Below are positions 1-6,338 of a stretch of DNA of 12,191 nucleotides, one piece after another (the stretch's first letter is position 1; every line of letters begins with the position of its first letter). The notes beneath the pieces are model-generated. The model searched no databases. It saw only the letters and a program-made list of their open reading frames with translations, and had not been told where the DNA came from. The stretch comes from Ruminococcus sp. (GTDB taxonomy: Bacteria; Bacillota_A; Clostridia; Oscillospirales; Ruminococcaceae). The stretch lies in the NCBI GenBank assembly GCA_017418765.1, contig JAFOMV010000183.1, forward strand, positions 1 through 12,191, written 5' to 3'. Both the position numbers and the translations under genes were made by a program.

Positions 1-699
1 CCGCGCAGAGAATCAGACGGTCATGAAAAATGGGTTGATTTTGTAGTGAAATTTTCCCATGTAGATTCTGTCGCAAAGCTCTCCTTATCTGCATTCAAGA
101 CAAAGTATCAAAACTGGTGCAAGAAGGGACGTTATAAATACAGCGAATCCAAGGCAGAACAAATTCATGCATATGCAAGAACAATTGTCTGCACACTGCC
201 AATGACAGATGCAGCCAGGAAAATGGTTTCTGATGCTGCAAAGCACCTCAATTCTACACTTGAAGCGCTTGAAACGCTTCATTCCGAAATGGACACTCTT
301 GCATCTCAGCTTCCGGAATACGAAACTGTTATGAACCTGTACGGCGTTGGAAAAGTCTTCTGCTCGCAGCTCATTGCTGAAATCGGAGATGTCACGAAAC
401 TGAAATGTAATAAATCTCTTGTCGCTTTGGCAGGGATTGATCCGCCTCCGGATCAATCTGGTAAAGACGACCCGAAATCCAGACGTATCTCAAAACGTGG
501 CTCACCTGCATTGCGAAAAACGTTGTTTTTGATCATGACGATCTATCTTCAGCGACAGCCTGCTGATGAGCCGGTATACCAATTCCTTGACAAGAAACGG
601 ACTGAAGGAAAGCCATACAAAGTTTACATGATTGCTGCTGCCCACAAATTTCTTCGCATTTATTATGCCAGAGTCAAAGAAGTAATGCCGAAGGAGTAG
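1..699 (+). CDS. IS110-family transposase, C-terminal part (5' end outside window)
   Basis: The frame is open from base 1 (no stop before the GTG at 46) to TAG at 697-699, so 232 codons of a longer gene are present. Family members are usually about 400 residues. The missing N-terminal part should carry the RuvC-like DEDD domain. The visible part has a long helical linker and then the C-terminal transposase_20-type domain. Its helix-hairpin-helix-like stretch reads YGVGKVFCSQLIAEIGD (codons about 337-387), followed by LVALAGIDPPPDQSGK and a basic RRISKRGSPALRKTLF motif. The serine of QSG (codon 457-459) sits where the catalytic serine of IS110 recombinases lies. These enzymes join transposon ends to a target through guide-RNA base pairing. 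There is no frameshift in the visible part, so the element could be active. The GTG at 46 is only an internal codon. Confidence 0.9.
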   Translation, partial: PRRESDGHEKWVDFVVKFSHVDSVAKLSLSAFKTKYQNWCKKGRYKYSESKAEQIHAYARTIVCTLPMTDAARKMVSDAAKHLNSTLEALETLHSEMDTLASQLPEYETVMNLYGVGKVFCSQLIAEIGDVTKLKCNKSLVALAGIDPPPDQSGKDDPKSRRISKRGSPALRKTLFLIMTIYLQRQPADEPVYQFLDKKRTEGKPYKVYMIAAAHKFLRIYYARVKEVMPKE

Positions 700-851
700 C
701 ATCTATTCATAGATTCCGAACCGGAGGCAAACACAGGCACGGCGCAGCCGCTTGACCTTGACAGGTTATCATAAAAATGCTACAATGGCTGCCACCGACG
801 ATGACTGACTTCATCTATTCATGAGTTCTTCACCGTCGGCACGACACACAG
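700..851 (+). repeat. Diverged direct repeat within the IS tail (700-737 and 812-851)
   Basis: The 11-mer catctattcat occurs at 700-710 and again at 812-822. After each copy the sequences continue to resemble each other (ttc, accg, ggca and acacag recur in the same order), giving two diverged copies about 38-40 nt long, 112 nt apart. The first copy abuts the transposase stop codon. The second lies in the apical part of the nested hairpin. Confidence 0.6.
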
Positions 852-943
852 AGCATTTTTATGATGTTCTGTCGAGGTTGCCGGTCGGGTACAACTGCAT
901 TTTTTCAGGCCGCTTCGACGGTCTTATTGTCGTGCCTTTTTTT
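700..943 (+). ncRNA. Candidate IS1111-type bridge/seek RNA in the transposase 3' tail
   Basis: Directly after the transposase stop there is folding potential. A perfect 14-bp inverted repeat (768-781 with 852-865, plus one G-U pair) encloses an inner 6-bp stem (795-800 with 834-839). It is followed by an imperfect stem (871-882 with 908-919, one mismatch and two wobble pairs) with a 25-nt loop. A run of seven T begins at 937. Large internal loops flanked by stems are what bridge RNAs use to hold target- and donor-guide bases. In IS1111-group elements the RNA is encoded 3' of the recombinase gene. The structure is read directly; the function is inferred from position and family. The RNA ends are unknown, and 700-943 is the span of visible structure, not a mapped transcript. 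Confidence 0.55.
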
Positions 944-1213
944 CTTCTGTGAAAGTTATGTGAAACTTTCATTTTACCCCTTGACTTTTATTTGCAGGTC
1001 TCATGTTATTGTGAACTTGTATCCTCATGAGAATAAATGTACAGCAGAAGACAATGCAGGAATACTTATGCTTGTTAAGTATCTGCGGAAAACTGTGTGA
1101 GTTATCTCATTAGAACAAGTCCTCAGATCTTATTATTTGCAGTACTGCATCATAATTGTATTATAGCATAGTTTTCTTAAATAATCAAGAAAAAGGAAGA
1201 AGATACATAAAAC
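944..1213. other. Gene-free stretch between the IS tail and the minus-strand operon
   Basis: No convincing gene is seen. It holds a possible element-end or promoter signal at 981-1009, an 8-bp palindrome CTCATGAG near 1024-1031 and a perfect 12-bp palindrome (TGCAGTACTGCA, 1138-1149). The boundary between insertion sequence and host DNA probably lies inside this stretch. Confidence 0.4.
981..1009 (+). promoter_or_regulatory. Possible outward -35 (TTGACT) near the IS right end
   Basis: TTGACT (981-986) is followed after 17 bp by TGTTAT (1004-1009), a 4/6 match to the -10 consensus. In IS110-type circles the joined right and left ends are known to assemble a promoter from a -35 near the right end and a -10 near the left end, so a strong -35 here would fit the end of the element. 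As a linear promoter it is weak and faces a convergent gene. This is inference only. Confidence 0.25.
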
Positions 1214-1241
1214 GCCGCAAGGAATATAATATCCTTGCGGC
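1214..1241 (-). terminator. Hairpin terminator of the hydrolase operon
   Basis: A perfect 10-bp stem (GCCGCAAGGA 1214-1223 with TCCTTGCGGC 1232-1241) encloses an 8-nt AT loop, 26 nt past the stop of the minus-strand gene ending at 1268. On the minus strand it is followed by GTTTTATG, a short U-tract, so termination may be imperfect. Confidence 0.7.
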
Positions 1242-1267
1242 ATATGCATCATGACAGGGAAGAGGCA

Positions 1268-2317
1268 TCAATGTGCAATCCTGTCTATCATTTTTTCGTT
1301 GCAGAAAACGAATACTATTCCCTCAACAGTTGTAACTGTGTATTCCTTGCCGTCTTTTATCGTGTCCGCAGGCTGCTTCGTTATTTCATTGAAATTGCTG
1401 CTGTCGTACCAGATATAGTTATTATTGAAGTAGGTTATTATAGTGTTTTCGCTGACACTGAGAACACGTTCTGTTCTTCTGAACTGCTTTTCGTTTATGA
1501 TATTACCTGTTTCAGTATCATATACTCTTACTGCGTCATATTTATTATGTCTTATCTCGTTTCGCTCCTGTTTATTTCCTGTAAAGAATCTTGTAACAGT
1601 GTAGGCTGTAAAAAGCTTGTCGCCTGATACACAGTACGTCTGAACATTGGGTATCTCTGAAAAAGAAGGGGCTCTGTTTTCAAAGTAATCGAAGTAAAGC
1701 TCACAGTTTTTGTTATCCTTTTCGCTGAGGATTATCATGTGGCTCTTGCTGTTGTCTATGACCTTATTTTCGCCTGATATGATCTTTTGGGTACCGTCAG
1801 CGAAATCAAAGACAGCCGCACCGTTTATATCATGTCTTTCGTTTTCTATGTAAACTTCTTTGAAATCGTTGTTTATATCATAAAATCGGAAGAAAGGCTT
1901 ATTTGTTACTTTCTGAGTATACCTTGCATAGACTATTCCGTCTTTTATATCTCCATGAATATTGTCAGGAACTTCAAACTCGCCCAGCGGAGTGCCTGTG
2001 TTTTTGTCAAAGGCATGAAGAACCGTCCTTGATGATCTTTTACCGCTTGCCTTCTCATAGCAATACAGCTTTTTACCGTCAATGCAGAAGCTTTTGAATT
2101 TGCCTTCGATGAGCAGTTTATCGGGGATACCGCACATATACACTCCCTTGTCTGCATCGAGGTAGTAGTATATACCATCAGAGAAGACAGTGCCGCTGTA
2201 TGTATCAGCAGTATAAATGGTTATATCATCTGTCATCATATAAGAAACAAAAGGCGCTGAACATATTGCCAGCGCCGATGTTATCGTGACGATAATTATC
2301 GTTTTCAGTCTGTTCAT
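1268..2317 (-). CDS. Exported or membrane-anchored protein of unknown function, beta-propeller-like
   Basis: This is a 349-residue protein I do not recognise. Residues 1-4 are charged and residues 5-28 are hydrophobic (IIIVTITSALAICSAPFV), a signal peptide or N-terminal anchor; no lipobox is evident. The rest is rich in aromatic and beta-type segments that recur with a DG or GD turn: DGIYYYLDADKGVYMCG (about 48-63), DGKKLYCYEK (80-89), DGIVYARYT (126-134), GDKLFTAYT (232-240) and NTIITYFNNNYIWYD (291-305). This pattern is typical of beta-propeller or DUF5050-like surface proteins, but that is a guess at fold, not function. Its ATG overlaps the TGA of the upstream hydrolase gene (ATGA), so translation is probably coupled and the two proteins may act together outside the membrane. 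The only Shine-Dalgarno-like sequence is a weak GAAGG inside the upstream gene. Confidence 0.8.
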   Translation of the reverse strand: MNRLKTIIIVTITSALAICSAPFVSYMMTDDITIYTADTYSGTVFSDGIYYYLDADKGVYMCGIPDKLLIEGKFKSFCIDGKKLYCYEKASGKRSSRTVLHAFDKNTGTPLGEFEVPDNIHGDIKDGIVYARYTQKVTNKPFFRFYDINNDFKEVYIENERHDINGAAVFDFADGTQKIISGENKVIDNSKSHMIILSEKDNKNCELYFDYFENRAPSFSEIPNVQTYCVSGDKLFTAYTVTRFFTGNKQERNEIRHNKYDAVRVYDTETGNIINEKQFRRTERVLSVSENTIITYFNNNYIWYDSSNFNEITKQPADTIKDGKEYTVTTVEGIVFVFCNEKMIDRIAH

Positions 2318-3501
2318 TCTTCGTTGCCTTCGTTTTCAGAGGATGCTTCCTCAGATGTGGTTGCTTCAGCAGTTTCAGCTGTTGTTGTTTCTGTTGCAGC
2401 AGCAGCTTCTTCATCTGTGCTTTCGTCCGCACCGTTTAACTGTTTGCTGAAAAAATCGTCTATCATATCGACCAGATCAGGATTGATAGTGCTGTATTTT
2501 TCCTTATCAACTGAAGCTATGTATTTTGCCCATTCGTCGTTATTATTTGCATTAGCAGCTTCATCGTATTTTTCTTTAAGCTCTGTTTTGAAGTATTCGT
2601 GATAATCAGAAGTGCAGAAGTAACCGTTGTGCGAATCCTTACCCTCTGTTTCAAAAGTGTAGTATTCTGCATAGCGATTCTTTATCCTGCCCTGCTGAGA
2701 GATGATCGATGAACCGTAATACTTTATTACCTCATCATTATCTCCATGTATTATCAGTACAGGAATATTGCTTTTGTTAATGCCGTCAACAGCAGTCAGT
2801 GATGCATATCTTCCTGCGTGTATTTTATTGTATGTCCAGAGGAATGGGTAAACAAGGAAGCTCTTATCACCATACATTTCATCAACTTGTTCGCAAAGCA
2901 TAGACATGGGAGAATTATATCCCGACATACTTACACTTGCCTTTACCTTATGGTCAAAGTTCAGAACAGCAGCAGAAGCATAGCCTCCCCAGCTGTGACC
3001 CATAACGAATAATGGCATATTTGCAAATACGCTGTTATTTTCAACATAATTGAGTGCTCTGTCGAGATCGATATCAGACTGTGCAAGACCAATTGTGCCT
3101 TTTCCTTCGCTTGTGCCGCTTCCTGTAGCATCATATGCGAATATTCTCCAGCCTCTGTCAACAAGAGCAGTTATAAGCGGAAGGTAGCCATCATCATGAG
3201 CACCGCCGAGACCGTGAGCGAATACGATAACGCCTTTATCGTTATTGAGACCGTAAATATAGCCCTTCAGTACATTGTCGCCTGAACGGAAGCTGACTTC
3301 CTGACGGGGGTATTCAGCCTCATAGTGGTCATACTGATATCCTGCATTGAACTCAGGGGCGATCTTCTCATATCTCGGGAAGAATTTTTTCATCTGGCTT
3401 GCGGTTATGATATAACCTGTGATAAATGAAGCTAATAAAACCAGAAGAAGTATTATGAGAATCGTTTTAAGAACACTTCTTTTTTTTGTTTTTCTGGACA
3501 T
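2314..3501 (-). CDS. Membrane-anchored alpha/beta hydrolase (serine esterase/peptidase type)
   Basis: This 395-residue protein has a basic N-terminus and one membrane segment (about residues 12-34, LKTILIILLLVLLASFITGY), which should anchor an extracellular catalytic domain. The alpha/beta-hydrolase signatures are complete: the oxyanion region VIVFAHGLGG (91-100), the nucleophile elbow GHSWGG with Ser170, the acid in HGDNDEVI (Asp256 most likely) and His291 in KDSHNGYF. The fold resembles the BAAT/dienelactone-hydrolase and bacterial BEM46-like groups; the substrate cannot be told. Residues about 358-395 form a low-complexity acidic tail of Glu, Ala, Thr and Ser, unusual for the catalytic fold and possibly a linker in the cell wall. 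The start is supported by AAAGGAG at 3509-3515, 7 nt before ATG. It is the first gene of the unit and its stop overlaps the next start. Confidence 0.88.
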   Translation of the reverse strand: MSRKTKKRSVLKTILIILLLVLLASFITGYIITASQMKKFFPRYEKIAPEFNAGYQYDHYEAEYPRQEVSFRSGDNVLKGYIYGLNNDKGVIVFAHGLGGAHDDGYLPLITALVDRGWRIFAYDATGSGTSEGKGTIGLAQSDIDLDRALNYVENNSVFANMPLFVMGHSWGGYASAAVLNFDHKVKASVSMSGYNSPMSMLCEQVDEMYGDKSFLVYPFLWTYNKIHAGRYASLTAVDGINKSNIPVLIIHGDNDEVIKYYGSSIISQQGRIKNRYAEYYTFETEGKDSHNGYFCTSDYHEYFKTELKEKYDEAANANNNDEWAKYIASVDKEKYSTINPDLVDMIDDFFSKQLNGADESTDEEAAAATETTTAETAEATTSEEASSENEGNEE

Positions 3502-3548
3502 ATGAATTCTCCTTTACTATGAAAATACAGTACCATATATACACAGTT

Positions 3549-3577
3549 ATTATATCACAGGTGTTTTAGTTTGTCAA
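3549..3577 (-). promoter_or_regulatory. Consensus sigma-A promoter of the hydrolase operon
   Basis: On the minus strand TTGACA (3577-3572) and TATAAT (3554-3549) are both perfect and separated by 17 bp. A TGa just before the -10 gives an extended -10. Transcription should start near 3542, leaving a leader of about 40 nt with the AAAGGAG site. A promoter this good suggests high, largely constitutive expression unless a repressor blocks it. Confidence 0.85.
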
Positions 3578-3695
3578 TATATATGTTATTGTTTTTACGA
3601 TTTAGTTTTTGCATATATTTGCACAAAATTTGCAAGGCGGAACTATGCAGATCTATCGTACAGGATATGTATGATAGGATTACCGCAAAGGCATA

Positions 3696-3737
3696 AAAAG
3701 AGCAGTCTGTCATATATATGGACAAGACTGCTCTTTT
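3696..3737 (-). terminator. Strong intrinsic terminator of the symporter-trmB operon
   Basis: A 13-bp stem plus 3 bp beyond a one-base bulge (3696-3711 with 3721-3737) has a 9-nt AT loop. On the minus strand it ends in GCTCTTTTT. It lies 7 nt past the stop of the 68-residue gene. The A-tract on the other arm means it could also work on the plus strand, but no plus-strand gene precedes it. Confidence 0.9.
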
Positions 3738-3744
3738 CTATCGG

Positions 3745-3951
3745 TTATTTCTTCTTGTCAGACTTATATTTTAGTATGACAAGACCTGTTACGGCAGCAG
3801 CCTTTAGAGCTGATACCGCTATTTCTTTAGGATGGTGCTTGGTTCTTATATTTTTTGGGACAGGAGTTGTATTTGATATATTTCCCTTGCCGGCAGTTTT
3901 TACTGTACCGCCTCCGACTGTGAATTTTCCGAAATCCTTTTCAAATTCCAT
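3745..3951 (-). CDS. Small protein (68 aa) with a C-terminal hydrophobic segment, unknown function
   Basis: I do not recognise this protein. The start at 3951 is chosen because GGAGG/AGGAG lies just upstream and the ATG follows the trmB TAA by a single base, typical of coupled translation. A longer reading from 4059 would run inside trmB without a ribosome site. The first 40 residues are polar with a Gly/Thr-rich stretch (TVGGGTVKTAGKG). Residues about 43-60 (EIAVSALKAAAVTGLVIL) could form one short membrane or amphipathic helix, and the tail is basic (KYKSDKKK). It is the last gene before the terminator at 3696-3737. Co-transcription with trmB does not prove a shared role. Confidence 0.7.
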   Translation of the reverse strand: MEFEKDFGKFTVGGGTVKTAGKGNISNTTPVPKNIRTKHHPKEIAVSALKAAAVTGLVILKYKSDKKK

Positions 3952-3952
3952 A

Positions 3953-4618
3953 TTACTCCTCCGTAATGGGTTCTGCAATGAGAAACTTGATCTTTTTCCC
4001 TTCTTCTGTGAACATTTTTTCATGTTCGGTAACAAAATTTTCGTAAGGGCTTTCAGCATGAAGATCGTGAGTGCTGTACTTTATCCTGAAGCCTGCCTCA
4101 CGGAAATAATCAAAGCTTTCCTCAAAGAGTTCATCATCATCTGTCTTGAACCAGAGTTCGCCGCAAAGGAATTTTTTATAATTCAGAAGCTGTCTGGTAT
4201 GTGTAAGACGTCTTTTTTTGTGTTTCTTTTTAGGCCAGGGATTGCAGAAGTTGATATAGATCCTGTCGGCTCTGTCATTTTCATCCCATGCCAGTTCGAG
4301 CCTTTCGATATTCTGTATTGCTATGCGGACATTTCCGTCGGGAGTTTCACCTTTTTCACTATAGGCTTCTTCCAGTTTTCTTTTTGCAAGAACCAGCATT
4401 TCATTCTTGATATCCATAGCTATGAAGTTGATATCAGGGTGTGCAGGTGCGGCTTGCGAAATGAAGCCGCCTTTACCGCAGCCGAGTTCAACATACAGCG
4501 GCTTTTCGGGATTATCGAAAAGCTCACGCCAATGGCCGATATTTTTCTGCGGTTCTTTAACATAGAATGAACAGGATTCAAGTTCGGGCTTAGCCCAGGG
4601 TTTGTGACGTATTCTCAT
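3953..4618 (-). CDS. trmB: tRNA (guanine46-N7)-methyltransferase TrmB
   Basis: This 221-residue protein is of normal family length. TrmB transfers a methyl group from S-adenosylmethionine to N7 of G46 in the tRNA variable loop, in the cytoplasm. Visible signatures are the N-terminal RIRHKPWAKP, the SAM-binding YVELGCGKGGF (42-52) with the acidic MDIKNEM strand (68-74), and the family motif NFCNPWPKKKHKKRRL (123-138), WFKTD (156-160) and TEHEKMF (197-203). In the family motif the usual Asp of DPWPK is Asn126 here. That Asp has been reported as important in E. coli TrmB, so this deserves a comparison with close relatives. The start is supported by GAGG about 8 nt upstream. The gene follows the symporter stop by 32 bp and is coupled to the 68-residue gene. 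Confidence 0.93.
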   Translation of the reverse strand: MRIRHKPWAKPELESCSFYVKEPQKNIGHWRELFDNPEKPLYVELGCGKGGFISQAAPAHPDINFIAMDIKNEMLVLAKRKLEEAYSEKGETPDGNVRIAIQNIERLELAWDENDRADRIYINFCNPWPKKKHKKRRLTHTRQLLNYKKFLCGELWFKTDDDELFEESFDYFREAGFRIKYSTHDLHAESPYENFVTEHEKMFTEEGKKIKFLIAEPITEE

Positions 4619-4650
4619 TATTTTACCTCGCTTTTAAAAAAACGTATATA

Positions 4651-6057
4651 TTACAGCTTTTTAAAGATAAATGGTGTAAGAAGGATGAGTATCATGCAGA
4701 TAGGACATATGATCTTTATCATAACATTGTACATAAGCTTTGAACGGAATTCTTTTTCGCCGTGCATTACCTCATCTTCGATATACTTTGTTTTTACGAT
4801 GTATCCGATCATCACGCATGTAAGGAGTGCAAGGATCGGCATCATTATGTTATTGGTGGAGAAATCAAAGAAATCGAGTATCTGCATACCGAATATCTTT
4901 ACTGTATCCCATACACTGTATCCTAAAACTGAGAGCATACCCAAAACAAGTGTAACTCCGATAACGGCTATACAGCTTTTTGTACGGTTGATCCTGAATT
5001 TTTCCATTACAACTGCTGTAACAGTTTCCATGAGCGATATGGAGGATGTAAGTGCAGCCAGTGCAACCAGTATGAAGAAGGCTGCACCTATGAATTGTCC
5101 TGCCGGCATGGAATCAAATACCTTCGGCAGTGTTATGAACATAAGACCGGGGCCTGCGTTGAGCGCTGCGGCATCACCGCCTGAAAATACAAATACAGCA
5201 GGTACGATTATAAGGCCGGCAAGAAAAGCTACAGCGGTATCGAATACCTCTATCTGTCTTACAGAGCTTTCTATAGAATCTTCTTTTCTCATGTATGAGC
5301 CGTATGTTACCATTATACCCATTGCTATCGACATTGAATAGAAAAGCTGACCTACGGCTGCGGCGATGGTCCTTATGAGCTTTGAAGCGGTAAATCCGCT
5401 GAAATCAGGCAGGATATAGTATCTCAGACCTTTTGCAGCACCGTCAAGTGTAAGAGTGTATATACCTATACCAATTATGAGAATGAGAAGTACGGGCATG
5501 AGGAACTTGCTTACTTTTTCTATTCCCTTTTCCACACCCATTATTACAACTGCGGCTGTAAGTATAACATACAAAACAAAGAAAAAGGCAGGCTGTCCGA
5601 GATGGCTTATGAAGTTTTCAAAGAAGGTAAGCTCAGTGCCGTCGATTGATGTGTATACAGCGTTAGCCATTTCAGAGCCGTTTCCGCTGATAAATGAAGC
5701 AGTATACTTGAGTACCCATCCGCCTATAACACAGTAATACGGGAGTATGAGCGCAGGAATGACCGCAGCAAGCACACCGAGAAATGAAAAACGTTTATCA
5801 ACTGTCCTATATGCACCGATAACACTTTTTCCTGTTTTTCTGCCTATAGATATCTCTGTTACCATCATAGTAAAACCAAATGTTACCGCAAATATGAGGT
5901 ATACGATAAGGAATATGCCTCCGCCGTATTTGGCCGCAAGATATGGGAAACGCCATATATTGCCGAGTCCGACAGCAGAGCCTGCGGCTGAAAGAACGAA
6001 TCCGAGCTTAGAAGCAAATCCGCCCCTTGATGATGAAGTATCAGTTTTTTGTGACAT
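4651..6057 (-). CDS. Sodium-dependent transporter, neurotransmitter:sodium symporter (SNF/NSS) family
   Basis: This 468-residue integral membrane protein uses the sodium gradient to import a small solute. Bacterial members such as LeuT, MhsT and TnaT carry amino acids, but the substrate here cannot be deduced. Signatures are the unwound first helix SAAGSAVGLGNIWRFPY (23-39), the conserved loop LAAKYGGGIFLIVYLI after it, the TM6 region GQLFYSMSIAMG (236-247), and ALTSSISLMET in TM8 (335-345), which holds the Thr-Ser pair of the Na2 sodium site. The length and hydrophobic segments fit the 11-helix form common in bacteria; the C-terminus ends in a final helix (about 446-464) and KKL. The start is supported by GAAAGGAC 8 nt upstream. 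It is the first gene of an operon with trmB and follows a leader of about 465 nt. Confidence 0.93.
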   Translation of the reverse strand: MSQKTDTSSSRGGFASKLGFVLSAAGSAVGLGNIWRFPYLAAKYGGGIFLIVYLIFAVTFGFTMMVTEISIGRKTGKSVIGAYRTVDKRFSFLGVLAAVIPALILPYYCVIGGWVLKYTASFISGNGSEMANAVYTSIDGTELTFFENFISHLGQPAFFFVLYVILTAAVVIMGVEKGIEKVSKFLMPVLLILIIGIGIYTLTLDGAAKGLRYYILPDFSGFTASKLIRTIAAAVGQLFYSMSIAMGIMVTYGSYMRKEDSIESSVRQIEVFDTAVAFLAGLIIVPAVFVFSGGDAAALNAGPGLMFITLPKVFDSMPAGQFIGAAFFILVALAALTSSISLMETVTAVVMEKFRINRTKSCIAVIGVTLVLGMLSVLGYSVWDTVKIFGMQILDFFDFSTNNIMMPILALLTCVMIGYIVKTKYIEDEVMHGEKEFRSKLMYNVMIKIICPICMILILLTPFIFKKL

Positions 6058-6252
6058 GATAAAAAGTCCTTTCGATTATTGTCCTTTTAAATTAACATTT
6101 TCCGTGCAGCGGGAAATATGACCTGATCTCCCGTTAAGCTGATACGGCAGTTTACGCAGCATTGCCTTAAATATCCTGTAGTTGCTGACTCAACAGATAA
6201 AGCATTTTGCCGCAAAGGCCATTTTTTAAAGCGGCTTCAGGATGTAAAGCTT

Positions 6253-6268
6253 TATCATTGGAATGATA
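6253..6268. promoter_or_regulatory. 16-bp palindrome TATCATTGGAATGATA, possible operator
   Basis: TATCATT and AATGATA are perfect inverted arms around GG. The site lies inside the symporter leader, about 40 bp downstream of a possible second promoter (6311-6338), where a repressor could act as a roadblock. The base pattern is loosely like Fur-family sites but with the wrong spacing, so no regulator is assigned. It could instead be an RNA hairpin. Confidence 0.35.
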
Positions 6269-6310
6269 TTACACCTCCCCGGAAAATGCAGCGTATCCCC
6301 CATAAAAGCA

Positions 6311-6338
6311 AGTATACAATTTATTAATGTCTGCTCAA
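6311..6338 (-). promoter_or_regulatory. Possible second promoter inside the symporter leader
   Basis: On the minus strand TTGAGC (6338-6333) and TATACT (6316-6311) are separated by 16 bp. Both deviate from consensus, so it is weaker than the promoter at 6532-6560. If used, it would shorten the leader to about 245 nt. Confidence 0.3.

Larger units (their letters stand above)
1..943 (+). mobile_element. Right-hand part of an IS110-family (IS1111-like) insertion sequence
   Basis: The segment consists of the 3' part of an IS110-type transposase gene and a structured non-coding tail. The left end lies outside the window, and the exact right end cannot be fixed. The inverted-repeat structure runs to a T-run at 937-943, and a TTGACT box at 981-986 may still belong to the element. 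Elements of this family are known to move as circles guided by an element-encoded RNA and usually lack ordinary terminal inverted repeats, so no end signature is expected by eye. A long 3' non-coding tail with folding potential points to the IS1111 group, whose guide RNA is encoded downstream of the transposase. The IS110 group proper encodes it upstream. Confidence 0.75.

Noticed and set aside
1023..1039. Partial reverse-complement similarity of CTCATGAGAATAAATG to the repeated catctattcatgag in the IS tail, as if guide and donor site
   Set aside because: The match needs a 2-nt gap and a mismatch over a short AT-rich stretch, too weak without a mapped element end.
861..1100. Plus-strand frame of 79 codons after the IS
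   Set aside because: It begins inside the arm of the 14-bp inverted repeat, has no ribosome site and gives a Cys/Phe-rich sequence without recognisable features.
1134..1161. Possible plus-strand promoter (TTGCAG, 16 bp, TATTAT) and 12-bp palindrome
   Set aside because: It would point into the 3' end of a convergent gene with nothing to transcribe. AT-rich chance match is the simpler reading.
3745..4059. Longer 104-residue reading of the small gene after trmB
   Set aside because: The extra 36 residues lie within trmB without a ribosome site. The ATG at 3951 has an excellent one right after the trmB stop.
3671..4570. Plus-strand frame of 299 codons opposite trmB
   Set aside because: It is antisense to a clear trmB and the 68-residue gene, has an Ile/Phe-rich random composition and its start overlaps a terminator.
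4604..5341. Plus-strand frame of 245 codons opposite the symporter gene
   Set aside because: It is antisense to an unambiguous transporter, and its composition is the complement of membrane-protein codons.
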